In this document: piece after piece, positions 23,411 through 34,560 of the stretch
Layout of the letters: each line of letters begins with the position of its first letter
Numbering within the stretch: the first letter of the stretch is position 1
Source: Dactylonectria macrodidyma
Lineage: Eukaryota > Ascomycota > Sordariomycetes > Hypocreales > Nectriaceae
Assembly: GCA_020744425.1 (NCBI GenBank)
Contig: JAGMUV010000017.1
Location: forward strand, 124,001 to 188,000
Direction: 5' to 3'
DNA length: 64,000 bases
Notes under the pieces: model-generated
Databases searched by the model: none
What the model saw: the letters and a program-made list of their open reading frames with translations, nothing else
What the model was told of the DNA's origin: nothing
Program-made: the position numbers and the translations under genes

Positions 23411-24513
23411 TCAACCTATTTGGAGCCAAGTCCGAATTGATCTCGTCTCTCTGGGCTGATCAACGACGGAGTGAAATGAATTTAGCTCAATATCTTCGTT
23501 CTGAAATCTCGGAAGACCAAATTTTCGATGGAGGCAACGCCCAATTGGCCTCTTCAAGAAGGGAACACACGCAGCCGCAATGAGCAAGCCGTCCTCGAGG
23601 CGACAGAGAATCGACAGTAAAACTACCTTGCGCATGCGATCATCATTGGCGCTTATGTTCGCGGTGACGATTGCCCTGGCAATTACCACTCCCGTAGCGG
23701 AGAGACCAAGAGCCATAAGCACGGTGATGACCCCCCGCTCTAATAAGGGTCTCTTTAAACTCCAGATGATGAATCCAGGCATGACAGCGAACGTTATATC
23801 GCTTGCAGCAGCAGCACCTAGCTTGCACTTAGCCACCACGAGCCTGGTATTAGGTAGCAAATCGACTGGTAACTCACTAATCATAAAATAGTAGCATATA
23901 TCTCGTTGCTTCTTAGTCCAACATTTCGCCCCACTTACTGGCTCCCACATAGCACTTAGAGGTCGACACTGGGCGAACATGGCGACGTTGAGGGAGAAAG
24001 GAGTTGCAACCTGAATGAATATCGCGATGTAGAGCAAGAATCTCCACAGAAGAGAAACATCCAATTGAATGAGCATAACTGCGATGGAGGTTCGGGCCAG
24101 GAAGGCAACCCAAATTCCAATTTGGCCTGTGACAAAGAGCTTGTAAAGAATCAACCCTTTGTTTTCAGGTGAGATGTCATAGCTGTATCTGCCTAGCCCT
24201 TCTGAGACTGAAACTCCAATCAGGACTAGAATTGGAATCTCGAGTATCTGTAAAATGGTTAGTATTTTGCTTCTGCCCTGTTAACCTCCCTCGAACCGCT
24301 TACCACCGCAAGTGAGATAACGTAATCTGGCGCCCCCAGCCTGTTCGTTGGAGTTAAATGGGTATATATCCTAGAAGCATAGAGAATTAGACACCCGAGA
24401 AAAATCCCCAACATAATTCCAAGCGCCTGGGAACCGACGTTCGTGTTTCCATCTGGCCGGGGGGGTTGTTGGTTCATCCTGATGAGACGTCCAGCATGTG
24501 GTGATTTTGGCAT
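23411..24513 (-). CDS. Pth11-like rhodopsin-domain integral membrane protein
   Basis: Three exons on the minus strand, 24513-24304, 24247-23878 and 23817-23411, give 328 residues. Both introns (56 and 60 nt) have good donors (GTAAGC, GTGAGT); the first has a TACTAAC branch. A second in-frame ATG at 24477 gives a start with less leader sequence. Seven hydrophobic helices can be traced, including ALGIMLGIFLGCLILYASRI, ILEIPILVLIGVSV, GIWVAFLARTSIAVMLIQLD, LYIAIFIQVATPFSLNVAMF and ITFAVMPGFIIWSLKRP. The CRPLSAMWEP motif after helix four and LEDGLLIAAACVPFLKRPIG at the last helix are typical of the fungal rhodopsin-like family that includes Pth11. Members can act as surface or nutrient receptors, but most are uncharacterised. 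No CFEM domain is present. A related broken copy lies about 2.1 kb to the right on the other strand. Confidence 0.85.
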
Positions 24514-25440
24514 GTGTCAGATGGAGACTCGTTGAGGATTAAGGTCCGGTCACAAATGAGGAAAAGCGATGCACGAAGAAGGACCACACTGGATTGCGGC
24601 TCTGTTCCATTGATGATTATTATGTTCCAGAGGAGTAAGGAAGCGGTGGAGAGGGGTTTTTTTTTCCCTGCTTTCAGACCTGCAACGACGCCTTTGACTC
24701 CATACGGTGCGATGGCTGCACGACCTAGGCCGCCACCAGGCGGTCAAATGCAGCAGACTGGTATGCCCCTATATCCCTTGGACGCCATAAGCCGCCACTC
24801 AAGTACCAAACGGGGGGTCCAGCCAACTAGAGATCAATAAATCGAAGGTACATTAATCCCTACCAATTTTTCCTGGTGCTACAAGTCCCAGCGATTGCCT
24901 AGTCTACATAAAGCTACATTACACCCTTGACAACAGCATGGGAGCTACGACGCCCGGCGGCTGTTATCAATACGGATGGAGCTATTGTCGTCGTATGCGT
25001 TGACTGCTTGGCCGCAGGACTATTGGGAATCCATGACAATACAGAGAATCAGTTATATGAGGAATTGGTCGGGGTTGATTCTGCCTGAGCTTGAAGTCTC
25101 TGTATGTACTTCAGCTGGAGCAAGGGTCATGTGAAGCTTGGTACGGAGGTGGAGGCTTAGGCGGCCTAAGGGATAAGAGGCTTTTGTAAGCTTGTAAGCT
25201 ATGTCCTTCTGGTAGGCATGAGGAAGCGATGTATCATATTGTTGCTAGCTAAAGTGGCGAACGGGCTATCGACTTGCGTCGCTAGTTAGATTTTAGGCGT
25301 AAATTAGGACGTCGCTTCAACATGATCGACACGGGCTAGCCCCACTAATAGAAACTAGCATAATTGCGTATCAGATCGACACTGTGTGACGTGGACATTT
25401 CTTGAAGACCACTGTATCGCATCTTCCCTGGTACTAAGAA
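24514..25440. other. Intergenic, no gene recognised
   Basis: This is the upstream region of the minus-strand Pth11-like gene. Short frames at 24514-24840 have no domain. Nothing else can be supported. Confidence 0.45.
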
Positions 25441-25585
25441 AAATAAGCAAGAAATTAAATATGTATTAGGTGGACATCGCGCTGAGCTCTAAGTACTGAG
25501 GGAAGTGATTAAGGAGCAGAACGGGATTATCAGCAATCAGCAAGAGGTAGTTCAACATTTGAGGGAGCAGCGAGGGAGGCTTTAA
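25441..25585 (+). mobile_element. Relic of LINE ORF1 coiled coil (Tad-like)
   Basis: One plus-strand frame reads EIKYVLGGHRAEL, a stop, then VLREVIKEQNGIISNQQEVV and QHLREQRGRL. This Glu/Gln/Leu-rich heptad-like sequence resembles the N-terminal coiled coil of ORF1 proteins of Tad-type fungal LINEs. The internal TAA could come from CAA or CGA by C-to-T change, as in RIP. The piece is short and flanked by unrelated DNA, so the call is tentative. Confidence 0.45.
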
Positions 25586-25961
25586 CCTCTTGGAATCCCT
25601 CTTTATTGGCTGTCAGCAATTTGGAGAACGTAATGATCCTGTCAGAGGCGTTTGTGACCTATCACTTGTAATGTGCAGAGACCTAGCCACTGAAGCCACC
25701 AGCTGCTCGAGCTGGGTTGCGCGAGTCAGAACGGCGGTTTTCTCTCAAAACACGTGAATTCTGTTAATTCTGGGGATAACGAGATCCGTAGACGCTCCAC
25801 TTCCATGGCATGGACAGGTAACATCTATTTCTGTCTTGCTCACGGCAATCGCCCTCAGAGAACAGCAGACTTGCTAGTATCTTAGCATCACCTATCATGG
25901 TTTCCTCATTTCGCCCGATCCAGCCCGCTGCTCAGCAGTTGCCGGCTAACAAGTGCGTCCC

Positions 25962-26126
25962 CAGTGCGATGGCCGCCGACCACGGTGTGGCGCCTGCATT
26001 GCCAAGGAGCGGTCCTGTCGCTACGAGTACCAGTCGAGGAAAGCCGCTCTAAAGTCGCGCCTGCAAGTATTGGAGACGCTCTTCTGTGCATTGCAGGCCA
26101 AGCCTGGCCAAGAAGCGGACCATTAG
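25962..26126 (+). pseudogene. Relic of a Zn2Cys6 transcription factor (half zinc cluster)
   Basis: Directly after a good intron end (CTAAC branch, CCCCAG at 25959-25964), the frame reads QCDGRRPRCGACIAKERSCR and continues with YEYQSRKAALKSRLQVLETL to a TAG at 26124. Spacing C-x6-C-x2-C-x6-C fits the last four cysteines of a fungal binuclear zinc cluster, with the linker and start of the dimerisation coil behind it. The exon that should supply the first C-x2-C was not found in the ~130 bp upstream. The frame stops after 55 codons, whereas such factors usually have several hundred residues. I read it as a truncated gene copy. Confidence 0.7.
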
Positions 26127-26639
26127 CCACAATAAATCCGTTCCACCGACGACTTCGGATTGTCCAAGACCATTCACCACGGGCCACCTTCCTCTCTCTG
26201 CAGCCAGCTGCAAACTGGCCCGAACACGTCGACGCTGGGTCGTTTCGCCTAGGTAGCTGTAGATTGTCCGCAATGGACCCGTATGCGTCTTCAAACCTAA
26301 GCTTCAGACGCTGGTTTGCGGCGGTGAGCACCAGGCAAGGAGCAGAAAGCTCCAGGGAAAATTTGCCTAATCTGTTTCACGATAGGATCCTGAGGTTGCT
26401 AGACAGCTCCTCGTCCCAGGCAGCTTCAACCACAAGGTGTTGGGAGCTGGGGCCTGCAGAGTGAGCCTGTTCGTTGCAACAAGGGCTAGCGAACCCGGAC
26501 AACTTTACTAAGTTGTTTGACCACAGCAAATCCGGTCTGCTACGAGCCCACAAGCTCCCCACTAATTTTTAAGTTTGTGCCACTCGGGCCGCTGGTCCGT
26601 CGGGACAGCACACAGCCAAGCACCATCTATATCATTATC

Positions 26640-27551
26640 AACAGCCTTCAAACGGCGGACAAAAACAGGAAAATCCTGGCTGGTCTTATCAAAGCCTCCA
26701 TATGCGTCACGCTTCTTCGAATCGCCGTTGAACGGTCACATCGCATTATTACCTGGACGACTCTGGTTGCCTCGTGTATATAAACCCTTATTGTCATTAT
26801 CGGGCTCCTATCGATTTGCAAGCCGATTAGAGCGATCTGGGATACATCCGCAGGGGAATGTGCGCCGCCAGACGTCATTACGAGTCTCAGCTACCTTGTA
26901 TCAGCTGCGTCAGTTGTCACTTACTCAGTGTGTGCGACACTACCCGGATTTATACTTTATAAAGCACAGATGAAGAAAGCTTCGAAAATTTCCATAAGCA
27001 TTATCCTCGGAATAGGTGCGACGTATGTCAAACTCTTTACTAGAGGCGACCCTCCCTTTAAATGGCCGGAGAGTAAAACTAATTCTATAATAGTGCGTCG
27101 ATTGCAACCATTATAAGATTGCCATATATCGCGGTTTACTATAATCCGGATGATTACTTATGTAAGTTTCACATCTCAGTACTAATTTAATTGCCTGTCT
27201 AACAAACCATTTTTAGATAATATTGGTAATGTCGCCATATGGTGCATCTTCGAATCCGGAACTGGTATTGTCGCCGGCTCCTTACCGTCACTACGAAGAC
27301 TATTGAAGAACTGGGTTGACTTTGACTCGTCAAATGGTCATTCCCCAGAAGGCATCACTCCATATACAGGCCCTAATACTATGGGTGTCACTAGCAAGAT
27401 CGGTTCAGCAACCCGGTCGCAACGCTTTCAGATGTCAAAAACGGCGACTACTATAGCCAGGCTTGAGGAGGGCCGTGACTGGGGCGGCTTGACGATGATT
27501 CATCAAAGCGACAGATCTACATCACTGTCGAGATGGAAATGTAATTCATAG
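26640..27551 (+). pseudogene. Broken Pth11-like rhodopsin-domain gene
   Basis: The frame carries LIKASICVTLLRIAVERSHR and a hydrophobic segment, then an in-frame TAA at 26781-26783. It continues in the same frame with IVIIGLLSICKPIRAIWDTS and YLVSAASVVTYSVCATLPGF. Removing introns at 27021-27090 (GTATGT...TAATAG) and about 27161-27216 (GTAAGT...TTTTAG) joins GATASIATIIRLPYIAVYY to YNPDDYLYNIGNVAIWC. The last exon, including GIVAGSLPSLRRLLKNW, runs to a stop at 27551. These motifs match the fungal Pth11-like family. The first two helices are missing and the nonsense codon interrupts the third-to-fourth helix region, so this is very probably a pseudogene. If the TAA were a sequencing error, a 5'-truncated gene would still remain. 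Confidence 0.72.
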
Positions 27552-28284
27552 AACGGACAGCGCCATCAGTTGGCTCCCATAATTTGATCGAGGAGCTTGC
27601 AAGTCCAAGGCCATCCTAATTCCTTCTGCATCATCGTCATGACTTTTTTTATTTGTCATAGGACCGCTCCTGTGGTCGGGAGTGATATTCGCGTGTCGCC
27701 CTTATCTGTGAGCGACTGTACGGACTTGCTCCTCGGCTACAGCGGAGTATCCACGTTCGTGTGATTGGTTTGTCGACCAGGATCTCATGAACTGTCATGG
27801 TTGTTGGTTGTTGGTTCGTAATATGTGTCCGTTTAGGTAATGTAATTATTAAAGGCGTGGAGGACGAAGTAGAGTTCTGTTTCTAAAAAAGAGATATTTA
27901 TCTCTTTTTTTTGTGTTTTCTCTTATATCCCCTTCAGAGAGCCATTGCATCCACTGGGTACTTTGTGAGGAGTGTCCTGAGCCTTTTCCAAATCCGTAAG
28001 CTTTTCTTTAAGCAGGTACACATGTGGGTTATCGCCGAGGCCCTGAAGTGTAGTAAAAAGTGTTGGTTCCTCCCGGTAAGGCACGATTGCCAGCTACCGC
28101 CGCTTCCACGATTCAGTTGCTCCTCTACTAAAAGTCAGTTCCTGTGTGACGTTATGGTAAGAAAAGTATTTTAAGTTAAAAGGATGAGAGAACTAAGGAA
28201 TAGAAGGCTGTAGTTTTATACGCAGTAGCTTGACAACGGCTACATGTCCCTCTGTCACATCTATCAACTGTTGAGACTGAAGAC
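27552..28284. other. Intergenic, no gene recognised
   Basis: This holds the 3' flank of the broken Pth11-like gene. A short hairpin-like AAAGAGATATTTATCTCTTT lies at 27888-27907. No gene family is recognised. Confidence 0.45.
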
Positions 28285-28302
28285 CAGTCTCAAAGGCTCG
28301 GC

Positions 28303-28356
28303 TTTCTAGCAAGCCGGTCTCAAAGACCCGGATCCCTTGGGATCCGGTCTACCGAG
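28303..28356 (-). repeat. Dispersed GC-rich repeat, copy 1
   Basis: Read on the minus strand, this segment matches 57871-57924 at roughly three quarters of positions, including AGACCGGAT, CCGGGTC, TTGAG and CCGGC blocks in the same order. It contains a hairpin, AGACCCGGATCCC-TT-GGGATCCGGTCT, at 28325-28351. Many differences are transitions. The parent element is unknown. Confidence 0.6.
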
Positions 28357-28479
28357 AACCTTATCATAGCTATGAGAGCAACCTACAAATAGGTCCGCCA
28401 CGAGCCCTCAGTTAGATATAAATCAAGAGCTTCTATTCACATCACAACGCACCCTTCCTATCTGATGCAACACCCTCCC

Positions 28480-28960
28480 CACAGTAAATAAAAGCGGCAT
28501 TTGACTAATATTATCCTTTGACTTAATGTTAGCTCCTCTCTTAAGCAGCAGTTTAATAATAACTTAACTAATGTCTTAAACAAGGGGAGAAATAACAAGG
28601 TCGCCTTTAATTTAGAGAAAAGTGAAGTAACATGTTTCAGAAAAAATTAGCTAAAGGAAGTTAAGATACTAATATTAGAATTTACCTTAATAAAATATAA
28701 TTATATATTTAAAAAGAGGCTTATTACTTTGTTTAGTAAAAATAACTATTATACCATTACCAGACTGTGACTTACATTGCTTATTACGAAGTCCCGATTT
28801 ACTAGATCATCTACTACGTCCTGAACCTACCCTACACCTCTAAGATAAACACAGCCGTTACAAGCGGCACAAAGAGGCGATTTTACACCTCGTGGCGCTA
28901 TTACGTCGGGCTGTCGAGAGGGCTCAACGTGGGGGGAAAAAAAAATCAAGGTCCCGGAGC
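28480..28960 (+). mobile_element. AT-rich RIP-like block, possible LINE reverse-transcriptase relic
   Basis: This is a strongly AT-rich block rich in TAA and TTA. One frame near 28595-28645 reads NKVAFNLEKSEVTCFRKN, resembling the 'F.PEKTE..HF' region of Tad-type LINE reverse transcriptases, then is broken by stops. The composition shift fits RIP-degraded transposon DNA. The family assignment is weak. Confidence 0.35.
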
Positions 28961-29388
28961 TTATTGTTAGCTCTCATTGAGATTGGACAAATTACACCAT
29001 AATGCCTCAGCATGAGCTAGCGATTCACAGCGACCAATGTGGATTTATGTAAGACACACTCTGAATGAAAGTTCCATACATTTACCGAGCCCTTCTAATC
29101 GATAGGGTGACTCTGGCACCCTACTTTGCCAGTACAGCATCGGGCGAAACCTTCGCGACGCCTCTGAATCAGAATGACGTTACAATATAGCACTTCTCAA
29201 TCAGGCAGACTGCAGATGTCAGATCATATAAAGATAGACTGCCTGCCGATCGCCTGCTTATATTAGGCATCCGATTTGGAGCATGCTGTTCTGACGCTGT
29301 CCAGTCAACGGAATCCTTGGTATCAACCAAGGAACAAATTACTTCGCTATTCACCACCGACTACCAGGGAGCTTTTACTCCATCCAAT
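28961..29388. other. 5' flank of the MARVEL-type gene
   Basis: No gene is seen. The reading frame of the next gene is open upstream of its ATG to about 29317, but without an ATG, so the start was placed at 29389. Confidence 0.4.
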
Positions 29389-30210
29389 ATGGCGCGGAGT
29401 GGTGCTGCACACAAGGTCGCCTCAGTGATCCTGCGGTTTTTGGAGTTTTGCTCCGCCGTGATCGTCCTTGGCATCCTCTCTCGGTTCGTCTACTTGATTG
29501 GTATTGCCCAGGTCAATTGCGATGGGCGAATTATCTATGCTATGGTCGTCGCTGGCATAGGTATTATCTACTCTATTTTCCTCTGTCCGCCATTTGATTC
29601 TCTTTTTTTGAGCTTTCCATTCGACTTCCTTCTCTTTGTCATGTGGCTGGTGGCATATTGTTTGCTCCAATCGGTGAGAATCCCTTCTGCTCTTTTGTGA
29701 ACAGGAACTAAACGTATGGAACGATAGAAGACGAGGACCCACACCTGCACAGCAAGCTGGTATTACGACTATTGGGGCTACTACTGGGGCCGCTTCTGGA
29801 CCGTTGGGGAGGTTGGCAGAGTCAACATCAACGGAGCCGGGTGTGCGCAGTGGAAGACCGTTCTCGCCTTTTCGTTCCTCGCTTGGTTTTTTCACCTTCT
29901 CAGTGGTATTCTAGTAAGAAAATGACTCCCCTTGTGAACCTATGACCGGACGCTAACCAGGCAACAGGGTGTATACGTCCTCCACAACTATATCCAGGTC
30001 AAAGACACGGTGCAATCTGCCAAGCAGCAGATGAGAAAGATGTCGCAGTGAGTGAAATCGAGGCCTAAAACATTGTAGTATTTACTAAAGTTTTGCGTTT
30101 TTTCAATGTCAAACAGCAGTTATCCTTCGAATGGGCATAATAGGGATTCTACTAACATGGAAGCCGGCCAAGGCGGAACCAATCCTACACAGCCTCGGTC
30201 GGAGGTGTAA
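29389..30210 (+). CDS. MARVEL-domain-type four-helix membrane protein
   Basis: Four exons, 29389-29673, 29728-29913, 29968-30047 and 30117-30210, give 214 residues. The introns are 54, 54 and 69 nt with donors GTGAGA, GTAAGA and GTGAGT. Four hydrophobic helices are visible: VASVILRFLEFCSAVIVLGI, IIYAMVVAGIGIIYSIFLC, FPFDFLLFVMWLVAYCLL and WKTVLAFSFLAWFFHLLSGI. An aromatic- and Cys-containing loop (CTASWYYDYWGYYWGRFW) lies between helices three and four, and the polar tail ends in TNPTQPRSEV. This layout is characteristic of a common family of fungal MARVEL-domain proteins, thought to act in membrane apposition or trafficking; no specific role is known to me. All frames are intact. The last exon depends on a 69-nt intron; without it the protein would stop at 30052. 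Confidence 0.82.
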
Positions 30211-32206
30211 TCGAGGGATACATACTCCCTGAATCGATCTTCTATCGCTGTCAAGTCGCTTCGTTAGGTTCTGCTTGATTGGTTCGATCTTGACAGATAT
30301 GGCGATGTTAATTTCTTTGGATTTATACCATTTCGGTGATGTTTCTTCTCCAAAGCTACTCCGGGTTTGACTTCAAAAGTACTGTTCCAAAATGCACCAG
30401 AAGCTAACAGAATATTCTGCTCTTCATCGTTTCATCTATTGGGCCCCCTCTTCCCTCCATGTCGTAGTTGTCACGCTCATCACAAGGCGCCATGGGCCGA
30501 TCCGCGACCCCAGCCAAGGGGATGATCTTATGCAATCTCCGTATGTCGAGCTCCTTCTAACTCCAGGTGGAATTATCGAGGAGCCGCTAGGTCATCTATT
30601 GGTGCGCTTGGTGCGTGGAGGAGTTGGAGCAGCAACTCCTCGTCGGTCCGGGGAGATCGGATGCACGAGTCTCCGACCGTTGCCAACAATATCACTGCCC
30701 TCAAATGCTTCCTTCGTGGGTTCACTCTATCCTCACCAGCACCATTCGCCATGGGTGAAACTCAATAGAAGGTTCTCCCAATTGCAGAGGAGAGAGCCAC
30801 CCTCAAGTTTATCGCAATGCCGCTACGGCAAAATGGAATGCGCACTCCTCTTGCCGAAGTGCAATTGTGGTCCATATAGCTCTGTCTGACAAAGCTCGTG
30901 AAATTATCCACTGTATCAGTAACCCAGCGTTCGCCTCCTGGCCCTTGCCCACGCTTCCAATTCTATTCCCACTTTTCCTTGCTTCCAAATCACTCGCGTT
31001 ATCACGAGGTTCACTTGGGTATCCATCTGTTTTCTTCGATTTGGGCGGTTCATTTAGAGAGCGTGGCTGCCTTCTAGGGGCATGTGACCAAGCATCATTA
31101 CTATGGAATTTTCGGTAGATACAAGGTCGGTTTGCTCAGATGCTAGATGAGGGGGCGTTTCTGTGATATATCCCGTAACAGATGGTGTTAAAACTACTAA
31201 GTTGTGGATGTTATCGGGTCAAGCTTCCATTTCCTGTCTTACTACATAGAAATTAATTACCGCTACTAGCGACTCTCTTACGCTGGTGATTTTCATTTCC
31301 ATATACTATTCATATCGTACAGACCATGTCACGCTTGACTCTGACCTCAATGTAACCCTTGGGATACTTGAGTGGGGAACAAGTACTGTATCTAATCAAT
31401 AGACCAAGACATCCATGGCCGACTTGTGGCAGATTCTCACAGCTATGGCTATCGATCAGCCGCAACGCTCTTTACTACCCTTAATCTGGCCTGGCCCTCC
31501 TTGAAGACCATGTCGTGCATCAGGCTACCCCCTTCCCTTATTGCGTTCAGCATAGGAAGCGCTGCCACCGCTCGTCACCATGTTTTCTTTACATTCACAC
31601 CATTCTCTTTATACACGGCATGTCTACCCATAACCTCATCGACTGCGCAGTTTTCACTTGCCGCCTACTCGCTGGTGATTCACAATGGCGCTTCTCAAAC
31701 TCGAGCCTGGTAAGATAGGATGCTCTCTCATAAAGCCGTTCTGTTGATGGGTCTGGAGTTGTATTACCCACATCAGCAGCGGAAATGACGACCAAACAGT
31801 TCCATCAGATACCCTTGATTCAGGTCAGAACGAGCAAACTCACAGTCGTTGTGACTACGATTACGAGGTTATTCAGGATAACCCGGACAGAAGTGCGGCA
31901 GATTCTCACCTAACTAGCTGTGAGGTTGAGATTTTTGAAATTGCTGGTCTGTAAGAAGAGGTTCCCGTGGAGATTGCGAAATTAATGTAGATTCGTTTGA
32001 AAAAGAGGATAGTGTTTGATTTTAATTGATTCTAGACGTTCTGGTTTACTTATTTTGATATTTGGTGGTAAAGTTGTGGTTAGGTGAGCCACTCGCTTGT
32101 CCGGGCCACAGGCTTATCATATGTGTCAGTTATATATGTATATATATTAACAACTGCGATGTCTTAGAGAACGATATTAAGAGATGATTGCCGCGTTAAT
32201 GTAGGG
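30211..32206. other. Intergenic, coding-like scraps only
   Basis: On the minus strand, one frame at about 30830-31080 stays open with protein-like composition but no ATG. On the plus strand, 31755-31955 gives an acidic open frame ending in SCEVEIFEIAGL. Neither has a family I recognise or supported exon structure. Confidence 0.4.
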
Positions 32207-34560
32207 TTATGTGAAAATTAGCATGCCCCCCGCCTCTACGAGAAGTCGATCAACAAGCTTCTCCCACCAAGGCTCTCTTTCCCGGATTAAATCAGGTACC
32301 TTTTCGGCAGAAGGCCATATGCATTTCCATTCCCAAGTTCGCTTCAGTACTTTGTAGATGGGAGGGACGGTCTAAAGGAAGTCAATCCTGATTCGTAATA
32401 GAAAGGAAAGACACTAGCGAAACGTATCAAAAGACAAGACTTACACTTCTGACCGGCACTTGAAGTACCTTCTCAAACCAACCTTGCGCGACGTCTTTGT
32501 GCTTCGTGGATAGTAAACCGAGCAGGAATACAGGCAGAATAGGGGCATTCGCAGTGAAATGAGGGCCCGATGCTGGGACTGCCTGGATGCATATGGCCAA
32601 TTCTTCCAAAAGCTTTCTCACATATCGGTGACTAGGGGGGTACCTGACACCTGGTGAGCATAACTATTTTGTAACAACGATCTGTTCACATTCATGCATA
32701 CCTCTGGACTCGGCATCGAAGATAGATGATTGCGGTGAGAAGCCAGGCATAAGCTGTCCTTTCGATCATCTTTGTGGCCGGGTCAATAATAGGCTCGGCT
32801 AGCCCAGTGGGTCTTAGCTCATACAAGAGCTGAAGTATTTTTCTGGCTGTTATTGGCACGACAACGCTTTGTTCATCCTGATTCAATCTTGCTGCACAGT
32901 AGTTGATCTGACTCATAATATGCAGCAATTTTGGCGAAACACCACATCCTCCATGGATCGTCCAGACACTCTCAGATGAAGCCTGTAGCAACCAACTAAA
33001 TCGACGACTTTCCTGCATAGGAACAAAGTTTTCTGATTGTGGCAGCTTCGTCAAAATCTGTGCAAAGATAATCCCCCGCGCGACCAAGACGGTCTGGCAA
33101 ATGTGAAGGCTTGTCAGCTGGGAGTGCTGGGAGCTCGTCGGTTGGATTTCCATTGGGTTTGTCGGCTGCGAGCCGTGAGGGCTCGTGGATTGAGAATTCT
33201 GATGCCTCATCGATTGGAACTCCCCAAAGCCTATCGGCAGGGTATCCCTCAGACTCTTCGGAATCTTCTTATCCCAGCATTCTTCCTCCCAGAATCTGAG
33301 GTTTTCCGCCCTTTTGTCAAGATACTTCTCGGCCAGTCTGAACCCCTGATACCATGTGGGCTCGGAGGGAGTCTCGTTTCGATACTCGATTCGGAGGGTC
33401 TAAGCAATTAGTCCATACGATCGACTTCAGGGTAAATTCACCACTTACATCTATGGTCGAGAGAATTATCAGCAATGATATAATCTCACTAGATGATTCG
33501 TCTTCCTCGCAGTCGAGGAGCTTGCGAAGGTAGGCAACGGCGCGCTTGTGTAGTTGGATAGCTCGATAGCCGAATCCGTTGTTGCGGATAACTCGGCCGC
33601 GGTCTTGTTTGTCGGGGACATGATCATGAAGGTGCACGGCAGCAAGGCACAAAATAGCACATCGGATGCCCTTGCTGCTATGGAATAAAACGAAGTCAAT
33701 CCAGGGGTTAGTGGAAGGGATGAGACTTCTGCCAGTGCAAAAGGCAAACCAGTCTAAGAGGAAATAAGTTAGATTTACAGAACACTCTCCCAGTTGCTCA
33801 CCACAAGAAGAACAATCTCTTTGAATGCAATGAGTAAGATATGACGTACAGAATGCCAACAAAGTCCGATCTGGCCGCTTTTGCACTGCCGCGTTCCAAC
33901 TAGCGGGCATGGCTCGTTGAGGGTATGTGAGGATGTGAGCTTTTCCTCCCGAGTTGGGCTCGGCGCGTTTGAACTTGAGAAAGCTGTTGATATCGCCGCC
34001 CATCGGTACAGGGAACTTTTTCTCTTCGAATACGACAAGGTTGTTGCTGTATTCAAAGGCGCTAGCAACAGACTCTGCCAGTGATTTTAGCTCCAGTACT
34101 GACGCTGGCTGCGTGTCGGCCTGTGGGTGATTCTCTGAGATGGTAGCCGAATCGCTGGAGTCTGTCTGTGCATCCATCTTTGGTAAAATTGAGATGGAAC
34201 TCAAATCGACTGAGTTCGTTTGAGGACTTGCTTGAGAAATCTTGGGCTTCTTCGTATGTGAGCCATATGAAAGATCGCTAGTCTGTCTGCGTTTGGCTGA
34301 AGGGATGGCGATCGGAGTCAGATATGGCGCAGTGAAAGCCTGAAGCGGAGCTTTGAATGCCAAGAATCCTTGGTCTGAAAGCGTCAGTGAGCCTTCTGAT
34401 AAGGGCAATGGATTATCCGTCACGGGCGCATTAGGAGAAGTAGAAGGAAGGTGCAGTGTATCATCTTACCGCCTGGGTGCAGTGAGGGTGAGGGCAGGGA
34501 AGCGGGCCCGTAGACAGTATACTGAGGATATACCTCGCCAAGGAGCTCCATCGTAGGCAT
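32207..34560 (-). CDS. Fungal transcription-factor-domain protein lacking a zinc cluster
   Basis: Six exons on the minus strand, 34560-34470, 34374-33850, 33753-33449, 33399-32702, 32643-32445 and 32371-32207, give 660 residues. The introns (95, 96, 49, 58 and 73 nt) all have GT..AG ends and keep the frame. The N-terminus (MPTMELLGEVYPQYTVYGPA) has no Zn2Cys6 motif. Basic patches KRRQTSDLS and HTKKPK near residue 50 could be a nuclear signal. The middle and C-terminal regions resemble the fungal-specific regulatory domain found behind Zn2Cys6 clusters, for example GIRCAILCLAAVHLHDHVP, TWYQGFRLAEKYLDKRAENL and WTIHGGCGVSPKLLHIMSQI. The C-terminus includes WEWKCIWPSAEKVPDLIRER and EPWWEKLVDRLL. 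It is probably a nuclear regulator acting through a partner or with a diverged DNA-binding part. No target is suggested by the neighbours. Confidence 0.85.

Noticed and set aside
34424..34469. N-terminal extension of the transcription-factor protein through the first intron
   Set aside because: That frame has no ATG. GTAAGA...TTTCAG signals allow a splice to the exon beginning at 34560 instead.
23411..34560. A metabolite or signalling gene cluster made of the Pth11-like, MARVEL and regulator genes
   Set aside because: No core biosynthetic enzyme, shared promoter motif or tight spacing is present. The genes are separated by kilobases and look independent.
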